A DNA stretch of 64,000 nucleotides from Synechococcus sp. BIOS-E4-1 (GCF_014279995.1 NZ_CP047935.1:841243-905242), one strand, 5' to 3'; numbered from the stretch's first letter, positions 45,485-54,191 are shown. Notes: generated by a model not told the origin, from the sequence alone. A program made the numbers and translations.

Positions 45485-46357
45485 CTAAGCGTCTCTTGTG
45501 ATCTGTTCCTGGCTTGCATTGGCCTGGCGCCATTTCATGAACGGTGCTGTACCAACTGCCGTCACGACGACGTACCCCACCACGGCCGCTTTGAGGTCAA
45601 TCGCGTTAGGAGCCATGCCTTGAATGATGAGCAGGGCAAGACCTGGATTACGCATAGAAACCACCAAAGGAAGTGTGCTGCGTTCGTCGTTGTCGTCGCC
45701 TGCAACGACATATCCCAGTCCGATCCCGACCCAGGTGAGGATGAACATCAGCAAGGCTCCTCTGAGGTTGCCGATCAAGATCGGCGTCACCTTCGGCAAT
45801 GCCACGATCAGGATCAGGGCTAGCAGCACCAGCAAGAGGATGCTCGCGCCTTTTTGAATCACCGGATTCCAGCGTTCAGACCATTCCGTACACCAGCGCC
45901 GCAATGACACGCCCACAAGCAGCGGAATAAGTTGCACGGTGAAGACCTGGAAGGCGACGTCCTTGGCGGAGACGCTCCAGATGGTCTCCCCCGCTTCCAA
46001 TGGCAGCTGAGTGACCCACAGCGGCACAGTGATAATGGCGGCACAGGCTGACCAGAACTGCAATCTTGTGGCCAGTTGAGGGTTTTCCGCCAGCTTCCTG
46101 CTCTTCAGAGCGATCATTGGCGCGCTGGGACAGATTGTCATCAGCATCACCGCTGTTGTAATGGCAGGAGACAGCCCTTGTCCAAGTGGGGTCCGCAGCA
46201 GCAGCAAAGCCGCCAGTGGCAGGACCACGCATGTTGCCAACAACACGCGCGCGATCAGTGCTGGCCTGTGTTTCAGCAAGTCGAACTGCAGGCTGGGCAG
46301 ATTCAGGCCCAGAGACACCATGATGAAAAACAGGGCCAGAGAGATCAGCAGTGACAT
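45485..46357 (-). CDS. bile acid:sodium symporter family (BASS) transporter
   Basis: A 290-residue protein with eight or nine membrane helices and the BASS-family features VMLMTICPSAPMIALKSRKL and SMRNPGLALLIIQG. Members move organic anions with sodium; some take sulfated or sulfonated substrates or keto acids. Here it stands between two arylsulfatase genes, so uptake of a sulfate ester or export of its product is a reasonable guess. It is on the same strand as the small membrane gene downstream and the DUF202 gene upstream. Confidence 0.8.
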   Translation of the reverse strand: MSLLISLALFFIMVSLGLNLPSLQFDLLKHRPALIARVLLATCVVLPLAALLLLRTPLGQGLSPAITTAVMLMTICPSAPMIALKSRKLAENPQLATRLQFWSACAAIITVPLWVTQLPLEAGETIWSVSAKDVAFQVFTVQLIPLLVGVSLRRWCTEWSERWNPVIQKGASILLLVLLALILIVALPKVTPILIGNLRGALLMFILTWVGIGLGYVVAGDDNDERSTLPLVVSMRNPGLALLIIQGMAPNAIDLKAAVVGYVVVTAVGTAPFMKWRQANASQEQITRDA

Positions 46358-46402
46358 GGCAAGAGAGAGAGATTTGACAGTGATGCGGGAGAGGCCATGG
46401 GA

Positions 46403-46783
46403 TCAGATAAAGCCGGACAGCAGTAAGAGAAATGCAATCACTCCGATCACCAGTACAGCTGTTGCTGTGGCAATCGAAAGTGATGGCTCGTCCCGGTAGA
46501 GGTACGGGTCATTGCGCAAGCGCACCAGTTCACGTTTGTGTTGCCTCATGGCAATCAGCAACGTGAAAATGCCAACCCCGATGAATCCCATCGACATCAG
46601 CTGCACGCCGACGTCGTTGCCGGAGTTGGTTTCGCCTCCTGCATCGCGGATGGCACTGATGATTTTGTCGAGACCGAATCCAAAACTGATCAGAGCCAGA
46701 GCTGTTCGGATCCAGGCCAGTGTTGTGCGCTCAGCCGCGGCGCGATTTCGGGTTTTGGCCAGCTCAGTATTGGTATTGCTCAT
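46403..46783 (-). CDS. DUF202 membrane protein
   Basis: A 126-residue protein with the DUF202 (YidH-like) pattern: a polar start, RNRAAAERTTLAWIRTALAL, then three hydrophobic helices (about 22-42, 60-82 and 100-124). Function is not known. It lies 45 bp upstream of the BASS transporter on the same strand and could be the first gene of that unit. Confidence 0.85.
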   Translation of the reverse strand: MSNTNTELAKTRNRAAAERTTLAWIRTALALISFGFGLDKIISAIRDAGGETNSGNDVGVQLMSMGFIGVGIFTLLIAMRQHKRELVRLRNDPYLYRDEPSLSIATATAVLVIGVIAFLLLLSGFI

Positions 46784-46946
46784 CCGTGTGGGAAGGGCTG
46801 ACCGCTGTCGACAGGGTAGAAATCGCCGTGATTGACGTCATCCTGAACTGCTCCCGATTGTGCTGGATTGCAGCGTTTTGCTATTCACCAACTGGTGATC
46901 GTTGTCTTTGCCATTCACAATCACCGCAAACTGCGAGCAATCATTG

Positions 46947-47306
46947 ATGGAGTGGGCTGAACATCTGCTGGCGCATTCAGCCGAAGCATTGCGCTTGATT
47001 CTTGAGTGCCTTTCGGTGCTTTCTGTTGCGGTTGGCTTGATTGCGGTATTCAGTCGCGGTGGGCCGTTGCGTCTGCGGGCGATTCCACCGCATCTCATGC
47101 AGCGGGGACCGCTGACCGCAGCGCGCCTGACCTTCGGTGGATGGGTAGCTCTGGCTCTGGAGTTTCAGCTTGGCGCCGATGTGGTGCAGACCACCATCAG
47201 TCGCGAAGCATCGGCTTTGATTCAGCTGGGTGCAGTGGCACTGGTGCGTACATTTTTGAATTACTTTTTGAGCCTTGAGCTCAAAGAAAAAGAGCAGACT
47301 CCGTGA
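46947..47306 (+). CDS. DUF1622 membrane protein
   Basis: From ATG 46947 (119 residues; a TTG frame opens at 46902). The DUF1622 pattern is visible: AEALRLILECLSVLSVAVGLI, then LTFGGWVALALEFQLGADVVQTTI and LVRTFLNYFLSLELKE. Three hydrophobic segments. It reads towards the second arylsulfatase gene; its stop codon lies in the loop of that gene's terminator hairpin. Function unknown. Confidence 0.85.
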   Translation: MEWAEHLLAHSAEALRLILECLSVLSVAVGLIAVFSRGGPLRLRAIPPHLMQRGPLTAARLTFGGWVALALEFQLGADVVQTTISREASALIQLGAVALVRTFLNYFLSLELKEKEQTP

Positions 47307-47318
47307 TGAAGTCTGCTC
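47283..47318 (-). terminator. terminator of the minus-strand arylsulfatase
   Basis: GAGCAGACT (47292-47300) pairs with AGTCTGCTC (47310-47318). Read on the minus strand, the stem is followed by a T-rich run (complement of 47283-47291). The first duplicate has no such element at the same place, so the duplication ends at or just after the stop codon. Confidence 0.7.
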
Positions 47319-47360
47319 CCTGCCATTGTTGATCAGTTGGATCGATCGTGACTGGCTGTC

Positions 47361-49703
47361 TTAGTCGGTGTAGTCCACGTTCATCTGATGGATGGTGCCG
47401 TTGAACTTGAACGGAGCACGCTTGCGGTAGTCCATGGAAACCGCCGAGCCCAGTGACTGGCCCACATCAAGACAATCGTTGGCGGTGAACAGCAACGCAG
47501 CCACTCGGGGCACGATGCCGTCGATCACCTGTGTGCCATTGAGGGATGCCTTGATGGAAATGGCGCCCCTTGGATTGTCGTCGGTGTGCTGGGTGATGAT
47601 CTCCAGTTTGTGGCGACCGGTTGGCAGCGGCTGGCTGGAGCGCAGCTTGGTGCGTTCAATGATGAACAGGTTGTACTCATAGATGAGCACTCCCTGATCC
47701 ATGTACAGGGTGAGACCACCTGAATTGGCACCGAATTCGTAGAGCACACCACTGGCGTTTTCTACAATCTCAAGATCGAGGACGACCTTGTTGTTGAGAC
47801 AACCAAGCCGAGGTGCGCAGGGCTCTGGAATTCTGGTGATGTTGCCTGGAAGTTCCCAGGACTTGGCATCGGGTGCAACCTTCAGTTCCGGGTGGAAGAT
47901 GACGGTCCAGAGTCCTCCGCCGATGGGAAGATTCTTGTATTTGGCCGATTCCACCAGGAACTGATTCTTCATCGCCTGCAGCTTCTCGGGATGCTGATCG
48001 GCGAGGTTATTGGCCTGGCTCCAGTCCTCCTCGAGGTTGTACAGCTCCCACTCGTCAGTGTTCGGCGACCAGGTGAGGATGTCGGGGTCGACGCCTTTCA
48101 CCCAGGGCAGGCGAGGACCAACGGCGCCAGCCATCCAGCCTTCGTGATAGATGGACCGTGATCCAAAGATGTCGAAGAACTGGGTCTTCAGTTCACCCGG
48201 TGCATCTGGTGCATTGAAGGCGTAGGCAAAGCTGGTGCCGTGAATGGGATCCTGCGTAACACCGTTCACCATTTTGGGTGGCGTGATTCCCACCAGCTCG
48301 TAGATCGTTGGCACCAGATCGTTGCAGTGGTGGAACTGAGCACGAGGCTTGGGATCCGGCTTGATGCCCTTGGGCCACTTGACCATCATGGGGTTACGGG
48401 TGCCACCGAAGTAAGACCCCATCAATTTCATGCCTTGATAAGGCGTGCTGCCCGCCCAGGCCCAGCCAGCGTGGTACATGTTGTCGACCAGATCGGAGCC
48501 AAGGGCATCGAGACCTCCCAGGTCGTCGAGCACCTTGATGTGCTCATCGATCTCCGTGGCCACGGAATTCTGAGCAAGCAGCTCTGAGATGGTGCCATCC
48601 TGACCTTCACCGGAGGATCCGTTGTCTCCCCAGATGTAGACAACCAGGGTGTTCTCCTCATATCCGAGTCGTTCAATCTCGGAAAGGATGCGACCAACCT
48701 GATGATCTGTGTGTTCGGCAAAGCCAGCCAGCACTTCCATCAAACGCGACTGGAAGGGTTTCTGATGATCGGGGATGGAGTCCCAAGCTGCTAAGCGGGG
48801 GTGGCGTGGCGTGAGCTGGGCGTTCTCGGGAATCCAGCCTTTGGCTTTGGCATTTTTGAAAGCCTTCTCGCGATAGGCATCCCAACCCTCGTCGAACTTG
48901 CCCTTGTACTTATCAGCCCACTCCTTGTTCACATGGTGAGGACCATGCAGGGCGCCGGATGCCCAGTACATGTAGAAGGGTGCGTCCGGGCGAAGAGCTT
49001 TGTGGGTCTGCAGCCAGGTGATGGCGTCATCGGCCAGATCTTCACTGACGTGGTATTCCTTGCCCTCTTGTTTCGGAGGCAATACGACTGTGGTGTTGCG
49101 CACCAGATGGGGCTCGTACTGGGAGCATTCGCCGGCGAGGAAGCCGTAGAAGTATTCAAAGCCGAGTCCGGTCGGCCAGTTTTCGAAAGGACCTGCAGCC
49201 GTGGTTTCCGTCGAAGGTGTGTTGTGCCACTTGCCCCATGCTCCGGTGGCGTAGCCATAGTTGCGCAGAACGTCGGCCTGCAGAGCGCAGCTTTCAGGAA
49301 TCCGGCCTGAGTAACCATCCCAGTCGTTGGCTAATTCACAGATCTGGCCGTTACCCACGAAGGTGTGGTTGCGACCGGTCATTAACGAAGAGCGTGTCGG
49401 AGAACACATCGCTGTGGTGTGGAAGCGATTGAAGCCAACGCCACCGTCTTTGACCGCCTGAAGCGTGGGCGTGTGGATTTCACCGCCGAGGCATTCCGGC
49501 ATTGCTGGACCGGCGTCATCGATCAGCACCACAAGAATGTTGGGTGCATCGTCTGGAAGGTACCTGGGATCGGGGAGTGGGCTGTACGTCGAGTCCTGCA
49601 TCGTCGTGCCAGCCTTGCTTCCCGAGGGTTTGGCGGGGAAGGGCAGGATCGACCCGTCGACTTGTTGGCTTGTTGTCATGAATGAGAGGGCGGTGGTGTC
49701 CAT
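47361..49703 (-). CDS. type I arylsulfatase (duplicate 2)
   Basis: A 780-residue paralogue of the gene at 42286-44640, with the same NILVVLIDDAGPA, MCSPTRSSLMTGRN (Cys100, modified by FGE), WGKWHNTPSTET and VVYIWGDNGSSGEG motifs and the same C-terminal beta domain. Differences are scattered single substitutions. ATG 49703 has GAAGGGA before it; ATG 49679 (TTSQQ) is the alternative. No signal peptide. The AraC-type gene lies 86 bp upstream in the transcript direction, same strand. Substrates cannot be told from the sequence. Confidence 0.93.
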   Translation of the reverse strand: MDTTALSFMTTSQQVDGSILPFPAKPSGSKAGTTMQDSTYSPLPDPRYLPDDAPNILVVLIDDAGPAMPECLGGEIHTPTLQAVKDGGVGFNRFHTTAMCSPTRSSLMTGRNHTFVGNGQICELANDWDGYSGRIPESCALQADVLRNYGYATGAWGKWHNTPSTETTAAGPFENWPTGLGFEYFYGFLAGECSQYEPHLVRNTTVVLPPKQEGKEYHVSEDLADDAITWLQTHKALRPDAPFYMYWASGALHGPHHVNKEWADKYKGKFDEGWDAYREKAFKNAKAKGWIPENAQLTPRHPRLAAWDSIPDHQKPFQSRLMEVLAGFAEHTDHQVGRILSEIERLGYEENTLVVYIWGDNGSSGEGQDGTISELLAQNSVATEIDEHIKVLDDLGGLDALGSDLVDNMYHAGWAWAGSTPYQGMKLMGSYFGGTRNPMMVKWPKGIKPDPKPRAQFHHCNDLVPTIYELVGITPPKMVNGVTQDPIHGTSFAYAFNAPDAPGELKTQFFDIFGSRSIYHEGWMAGAVGPRLPWVKGVDPDILTWSPNTDEWELYNLEEDWSQANNLADQHPEKLQAMKNQFLVESAKYKNLPIGGGLWTVIFHPELKVAPDAKSWELPGNITRIPEPCAPRLGCLNNKVVLDLEIVENASGVLYEFGANSGGLTLYMDQGVLIYEYNLFIIERTKLRSSQPLPTGRHKLEIITQHTDDNPRGAISIKASLNGTQVIDGIVPRVAALLFTANDCLDVGQSLGSAVSMDYRKRAPFKFNGTIHQMNVDYTD

Positions 49704-49788
49704 ACCATCCCTTCGTTGTTAGCCGCTCTGCCTAGTGCTGCCGCTAACTGCGTTGCCAGGTGTGCACAAACGGGATCTGAAACAATTG

Positions 49789-50808
49789 CTACCGGCTCGT
49801 GGATTTAAGCCAGGTTTCACTTGGGCTTTCGGCAAAAACTTGCTGATACGCCTTGGCGAAATGACCTCGACTTTGAAAACCGTAGTGCTGGGCAATCTCT
49901 GAGATCGTTCGAAATTTTTGATCTGCGCGTGCATCTGGTGAACGCAGAATCCAGTTCACTTGCTCCAGTCGCACCCGTTTCATCATCTCCATCGGACCCA
50001 TGCCGAGTGATTCTTTAGTGCCTTGGATTAATGTACGCCTTGATGCGAAGAGAGATTCGCTGATCTGGTCAAGATTGTAATCTTGAGCTGTGTTCCTGAA
50101 GCCCCAGGAAACAAATTCTCTGACTAGCCGTTGTCTTGGTGACGGCGCATAGGATAGAAAATTAGAATTTGTTCTGTTGGAAATTGCTTCTAAAAATGAA
50201 TTGTATAGATGATTTGTTGTTTGTCTGCGCTGCTGAGGCGTGAGTGGCTGATGATCAAGGTAATATTGAAACTTTTTGCGGAAATTAGCATGCAGTATGG
50301 GGTCAATTTGTAATCCATTGTTTGTTTCCAATTGTTCGATAATATCTTCGGAGTCGCGATGGCTTAAGAATGCGTTGAAGCGACTGGTTGATAGAATTGC
50401 CAGGTAAATTGTGGTATTAGCTGAAAGTTGAAAATGCGATTCAATTTGCCCTTGGCGAAAGCCATTGAGTGAATATCGTGCGAGCGGAATATTGAAAAGT
50501 CGACATTCTTCGACCAAGCCTGTGGCTTCGAGGCAGAAGCTCATGCAGTCAGGGCCTCTCTCTCCATTCAGCAGCAAGTGCTGATTGGTTTGCAGCTCGA
50601 TCAAAACAATGCTGCCTAGGTTGGCGAGTCTGAAGCGCCCCTGCAGCCGACCTTGGCTGAGTTGAACCGCGTCAAAGCTTTTTCCAATTAGCTTGAACAG
50701 CTGTTTGAGCTCGCTGGCAGAGTGAAAGGGCAAATCCATGCTCTGCTGAGGCTGAGAGCCTCCAGGCTGTTGGCTCTTGCCTCCAGTGCTGGCAACGCTT
50801 GTGAACAC
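49789..50808 (-). CDS. AraC-type transcriptional regulator
   Basis: A 339-residue protein. The C-terminal 100 residues form two helix-turn-helix motifs (LDQISESLFASRRTLIQGTKE and ISEIAQHYGFQSRGHFAKAYQQVF), the second being the family signature. The N-terminal part (about 25-220) is an AraC-binding-like sensor domain with no recognisable ligand. It stands next to the second arylsulfatase, so it is a candidate regulator of the sulfatase set. The low-GC codons in its middle suggest transfer. Start could be ATG 50808 or 50739 (DLPFHSA). Confidence 0.85.
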   Translation of the reverse strand: MFTSVASTGGKSQQPGGSQPQQSMDLPFHSASELKQLFKLIGKSFDAVQLSQGRLQGRFRLANLGSIVLIELQTNQHLLLNGERGPDCMSFCLEATGLVEECRLFNIPLARYSLNGFRQGQIESHFQLSANTTIYLAILSTSRFNAFLSHRDSEDIIEQLETNNGLQIDPILHANFRKKFQYYLDHQPLTPQQRRQTTNHLYNSFLEAISNRTNSNFLSYAPSPRQRLVREFVSWGFRNTAQDYNLDQISESLFASRRTLIQGTKESLGMGPMEMMKRVRLEQVNWILRSPDARADQKFRTISEIAQHYGFQSRGHFAKAYQQVFAESPSETWLKSTSR

Positions 50809-50885
50809 GGATCTGCAAAAGCAGATGACAATTTATACCTTTTTCAATGGTTAAGCTGAAATTAGTGAACGTACGTGTATGACCG

Positions 50886-51968
50886 ATGCGTCGCGGCGTT
50901 GATCGACAAGTAGCCGGGGGCTGTATCACGCCCCGCACGTTGGCTGCAGCTCTGGCAATGACCCGACCTGCGCCAAGTCGATTGTTTGTAGGGCTGCAGC
51001 TCGGCTTGGGCGGATTGTTGTTGCAGCCGTTCGCCTGGTTGCAGTCTGTGTTTTGGGGCCGTGCCCTGAAGCGTCTTGATTTACCTGATGATCCGGTCAT
51101 CGTGATCGGTCACTGGCGCAGCGGTACCACTTATCTCCATCAGCTGATGGCTGCAGATCCTGGTGCAGCCACTGCCAGGAACGCTCTCACGGTGGCTCCG
51201 CAGGTGTCTCTGCTGCTGAAGCCGTGGATCATCACTGTTCTCAATCGCCTGATGACGGCAACACGTCCGATCGATGCTGTGCCCTGGAGTGCTCTGGATC
51301 CTCAGGAGGACGAAATCGGACTGGCTCGTCTCACTCTTGACACCAACATGGCTGGAGTGGCATTTCCTCAGGATTACCTGAGGCATTTTCATCGCTGTGT
51401 CCTCTCAACCACCCGAGACTTTCAGCGAAAGCTGTTGCACTTTGTTCGTCTTACCTGGGCCCATGATGGGGAGGGAAAGCGATATTTATTGATTAAAAAT
51501 CCAACCCACACTGCGCGGGTGACCTTTTTGTTGGATTTGTTCCCGAAAGCACGTTTTGTGTTGATGAAACGAGAGCCTGTGGATGCAGTCCGGTCTTTGA
51601 CGTTGGTGAAGCAGAAACTTGCCGATCTGGTCGGTCTGCAGCCGGCACCGGATCAGCAGCGGCAGGTCGAGGAAACGGCGATGGCTCATCGTTTATTGCT
51701 GGAAGCCTTTGAAGCCGCCCGTCCACAGATTCCCGCTGGTCAGCTGGTGGAGGTGAATTACGACGAATTGGTGGACTCGCCGATGAACACTGTTGAAAGG
51801 ATCTACCGCGAGCTTTCCATCGAGGGCTGGGATCAGGCTTGTGATGCTGTTCAAGCCAGGGTCGAACGTGCGCGGACCTACAACCCTTCTCAGGTTCTAT
51901 TGGAGCCCAAGGCGGAGAAGCGTCTGCAGGAGCTGATGGCACCTGCAAACGCTTCAACCACCGACTAG
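50886..51968 (+). CDS. sulfotransferase (Sulfotransfer_3 type)
   Basis: Transfers sulfate from PAPS to a hydroxyl or amine group. The 360-residue protein has the 5'-phosphosulfate loop DPVIVIGHWRSGTTYLHQLM (about residues 68-87), a later LLIKNPTHTARVTFLLDLFP and the 3'-phosphate region RFVLMKREPVDAVRSLTLVK, then LVEVNYDELVDSPMNTVERIY. A hydrophobic stretch near residues 35-60 could anchor it to the membrane. It is divergent from the AraC gene (77-bp gap). The acceptor is unknown; it performs the reverse chemistry of the neighbouring sulfatases. Confidence 0.88.
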   Translation: MRRGVDRQVAGGCITPRTLAAALAMTRPAPSRLFVGLQLGLGGLLLQPFAWLQSVFWGRALKRLDLPDDPVIVIGHWRSGTTYLHQLMAADPGAATARNALTVAPQVSLLLKPWIITVLNRLMTATRPIDAVPWSALDPQEDEIGLARLTLDTNMAGVAFPQDYLRHFHRCVLSTTRDFQRKLLHFVRLTWAHDGEGKRYLLIKNPTHTARVTFLLDLFPKARFVLMKREPVDAVRSLTLVKQKLADLVGLQPAPDQQRQVEETAMAHRLLLEAFEAARPQIPAGQLVEVNYDELVDSPMNTVERIYRELSIEGWDQACDAVQARVERARTYNPSQVLLEPKAEKRLQELMAPANASTTD

Positions 51969-51971
51969 CCC

Positions 51972-53024
51972 TTACTTGCCAAAGGCCACCTGGCAGGCGG
52001 CATTGAGCAGCTGGGCTTCGTTGCCGTTGTTAGGCGTTCCACCGTTGATGGTTCCTTGCCGGCAATCGGCATAGAACCTCGCTGTGGAGTCGCCGTCATC
52101 GGCCTCGAACGTCACGGTGTCGCCCGTGGCGGTGACGCTGGGGTAGTAGAGGGAGTACTCCGAGTCGGGTACAACGATGTAACTCACTTCGTTGCTCTGG
52201 GCTGTGTTGACCAGGCTGTTAATCACACCGAAGGTGGCCATGCTTGCCACGCCCCAGGCCGCTGCCCGGCCTGGGTACCAGCCCCAGTTGTTGTAGTAGG
52301 AACCGCCGTACCAACCGCTGTTCCAGGGGCGGTTGTTGTACCAGTTGTTGCCGCTGTACCAACCGTTGCCGTAGCGATCCCAGTTGTTGATCGCCTTGCG
52401 CCGATTGTCTGATCGTGTGTTGAACCGATCGTTGCGATTGTTCTGACGTGTGTTGAAGCGGTCGTTGCGATTGTTCTGGCGGTTGGAGCTGTTGTTGCGC
52501 ACCTGGCTCTGGCGGTTGCTCCTGGTGTTCTGCCTGTTGCTTTGGCGATTGGTGCTGTTAGTGCGTGCCTGGCCCTGGCGGTTGCTCCTGGTGTTCTGGC
52601 GATTGCCCTGGCGGTTCGCGCTGTTGGTGCGTGCCTGACCTTGGCGATTGCTCCGCGTGGTTTGTCTGGTGCCCTGACGACTGCTCGAACGGCTGCCTGA
52701 TCTGCTGCCTGAGCGACTGCCGCTGTAGTTGCTGAATCCAGTGCGGCCACCACTTCTGGAGCTGCTGCGTGAACTGCTGCGTGAGCCGCGTGAACTGCTT
52801 CTGGAGCTGCTTCGAGAGCCTCCCCGTGATCCGCCGCGTGAGCCACCGCGAGAGCCGCCGCCACCGCCGCGGCGCTGGGCCAGCTGGATGTTCTCACTTG
52901 TACCTGTGGTGGCTGCTGAATCAGTGCCGATGGCTGCTAGTCCAGCTGCTGGTTGCAGTGCCAGAACCAGACCCAGCAGGCCGGCGAGACGACGCCTGGA
53001 GGATCGGCGAGTGTTGATTGTCAT
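51972..53024 (-). CDS. secreted Ser/Arg/Asn-rich low-complexity protein
   Basis: A 350-residue protein with a signal peptide (LAGLLGLVLALQPAAGLAA), a Gly/Ser/Arg region (about 52-118), three nearly identical 22-residue units (123-188, TRSNRQGQARTNS-type) and two 11-residue units (NNRNDRFNTRQ-type), then a Trp/Tyr/Asn-rich part (GNGWYSGNNWYNNRPW) and a conserved-looking C-terminal domain (255-350) with two cysteines. The basic repeats could bind polyanions such as sulfated glycans (inference). It overlaps the upstream gene by 4 bp. Confidence 0.75.
   Translation of the reverse strand: MTINTRRSSRRRLAGLLGLVLALQPAAGLAAIGTDSAATTGTSENIQLAQRRGGGGGSRGGSRGGSRGGSRSSSRSSSRGSRSSSRSSSRSGGRTGFSNYSGSRSGSRSGSRSSSRQGTRQTTRSNRQGQARTNSANRQGNRQNTRSNRQGQARTNSTNRQSNRQNTRSNRQSQVRNNSSNRQNNRNDRFNTRQNNRNDRFNTRSDNRRKAINNWDRYGNGWYSGNNWYNNRPWNSGWYGGSYYNNWGWYPGRAAAWGVASMATFGVINSLVNTAQSNEVSYIVVPDSEYSLYYPSVTATGDTVTFEADDGDSTARFYADCRQGTINGGTPNNGNEAQLLNAACQVAFGK
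52410..52658 (-). repeat. tandem coding repeats: 3 x 66 bp and 2 x 33 bp
   Basis: Three 66-bp units (52461-52658) encode the Arg/Asn/Gln/Ser repeats of the secreted protein, and two 33-bp units follow (52410-52475, partly overlapping the last 66-bp unit). All are in frame, so copy-number change would alter length only. This is not a CRISPR array: units are contiguous and coding. Confidence 0.8.
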
Positions 53025-53518
53025 TGTCTGATGGCCTCCTTCAGCCGATCACAGCCGTTGTCGAAACAAGCCACATCCACGCGGCCATTGGCAGCGAAGA
53101 CCATTCCCACCTTGGTGCGGCCCTGCATGGCATCACCGCTGCCGACCAGCACGTCGGCGAGATATTTGGGATTTTTGACACAGAAGGCGTCGTTGTTGAA
53201 ACAGAGCTCCTCAGTTCTGAAATCGATTGTGGCGTTCTTCACCGATTTCCAAGGTGTCGTGTCGCTGGCTCGGCCTTCAATACGCACGTATGGATCGTCG
53301 ATCACGCGATAACTCACGGTCTTGGATCCAAATTGGTGAACGTATTCAGTGGTGTCGTCGACATTGGATGCCACGACATTGCAGGAGTAGGTTTGACCTG
53401 CGCTTCTGCAGGTGGTTTCCAGGGTGTAAAGCTCCTGGGCCACCGCTGCGGATGCGCTGAGGCTGCCGAGCAAGACCGTCAGGCCCGTCAGCACCCTGCA
53501 GCGAACGAAGCTGTGCAT
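53021..53518 (-). CDS. secreted protein of unknown function
   Basis: From ATG 53518 a 165-residue protein with a signal peptide (RVLTGLTVLLGSLSASAAVAQ) and a domain with six cysteines (TTCRSAGQTYSCNVV, EELCFNNDAFCVKNP, VDVACFDNGCDRL), likely disulfide bonded. It overlaps the start of the Ser/Arg-rich gene by 4 bp (ATGA), so the two are coupled and probably act together outside the cytoplasm. No family recognised. Confidence 0.7.
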   Translation of the reverse strand: MHSFVRCRVLTGLTVLLGSLSASAAVAQELYTLETTCRSAGQTYSCNVVASNVDDTTEYVHQFGSKTVSYRVIDDPYVRIEGRASDTTPWKSVKNATIDFRTEELCFNNDAFCVKNPKYLADVLVGSGDAMQGRTKVGMVFAANGRVDVACFDNGCDRLKEAIRQ

Positions 53519-53641
53519 GGGTGTAGGGGGTCGCGGAGGATTGCAATCCTCCATTTCGACACCATGACCATGAATGGCTCACCAGACCGTGGTTCTGCCT
53601 GATCGGGATCAGCTTGGCTGTTCAGAGGTACCTTGGCGCTA

Positions 53642-53932
53642 ATGATTCTTCCTTCTGTTGTGCTCCGCCCCGTCGTTGTTGCGTTGGTGCTGTCACTGTC
53701 GTGTGCCGGTTCTGTTCATGCCCTGGAGGACTGCAGTCTGATCAAGAGGCTGATGAACACACTCGGTGCCTCAATGGCTCGCAATCGGATGTTGATCGCG
53801 GCCTCGCAACAGACCGGAGAAAACAAGGCACAGGCCGAGCAAGCGAGTGAATTGCTTTCGCGTCAGACCCGCAATTACAGAGATTTGAGGGAGGATTATG
53901 AACGCAACCGGTGTGGTCGTGACTGGGAATGA
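53642..53932 (+). CDS. small secreted helical protein
   Basis: From ATG 53642 a 96-residue product with a signal peptide (VVLRPVVVALVLSLSCAGSVHA) and a helical body with two cysteines (LEDCSLIKRLMNTLGASMAR and RNRCGRDWE). Divergent from the gene before. No family recognised; its end overlaps the next gene. Confidence 0.6.
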   Translation: MILPSVVLRPVVVALVLSLSCAGSVHALEDCSLIKRLMNTLGASMARNRMLIAASQQTGENKAQAEQASELLSRQTRNYRDLREDYERNRCGRDWE

Positions 53933-54191
53933 TGCACAGGCCGAGCGCCGTCAGCGCCTGCATGAGCTTCTGCTTGCCCTGATCGCTCGCCAGGACGACT
54001 TTGAGCTGATGGATGCCGACGGCCCCTCCGGATTCGCCAGCTCAGGCGCTGGTGAAGGCCCAGCGGAAGCAGCACGCTGGTTGGATCGCAACCGGCGGGT
54101 GTTGCAGCACTATCAATCACTGGTGCGCACGGCAGTGACGTTGGATGCCCTGTTGGATGCCGAGCAGGTTCAGCCCTCCAGGAAGATCTGA
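53898..54191 (+). CDS. short helical protein of unknown function
   Basis: A 97-residue frame with no signal. The body is helical (AERRQRLHELLLALIARQDDF, then WLDRNRRVLQHYQSLVRTAV). The ATG at 53898 overlaps the upstream gene by 35 bp; GTG codons shortly after are other starts. Conserved-looking but not recognised. Confidence 0.55.
   Translation: MNATGVVVTGNDAQAERRQRLHELLLALIARQDDFELMDADGPSGFASSGAGEGPAEAARWLDRNRRVLQHYQSLVRTAVTLDALLDAEQVQPSRKI

Noticed and set aside
52410-52658. Regularly spaced repeats that might suggest a CRISPR array
   Set aside because: Units are contiguous, in frame and encode an Arg/Asn/Ser-rich protein; there are no unique spacers and no cas genes.
52223-52897. Long minus-strand frame (224 codons) rich in Ala/Thr/Arg
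   Set aside because: Shadow of the Ser/Arg/Asn-rich secreted protein in another frame; no start context and biased composition.
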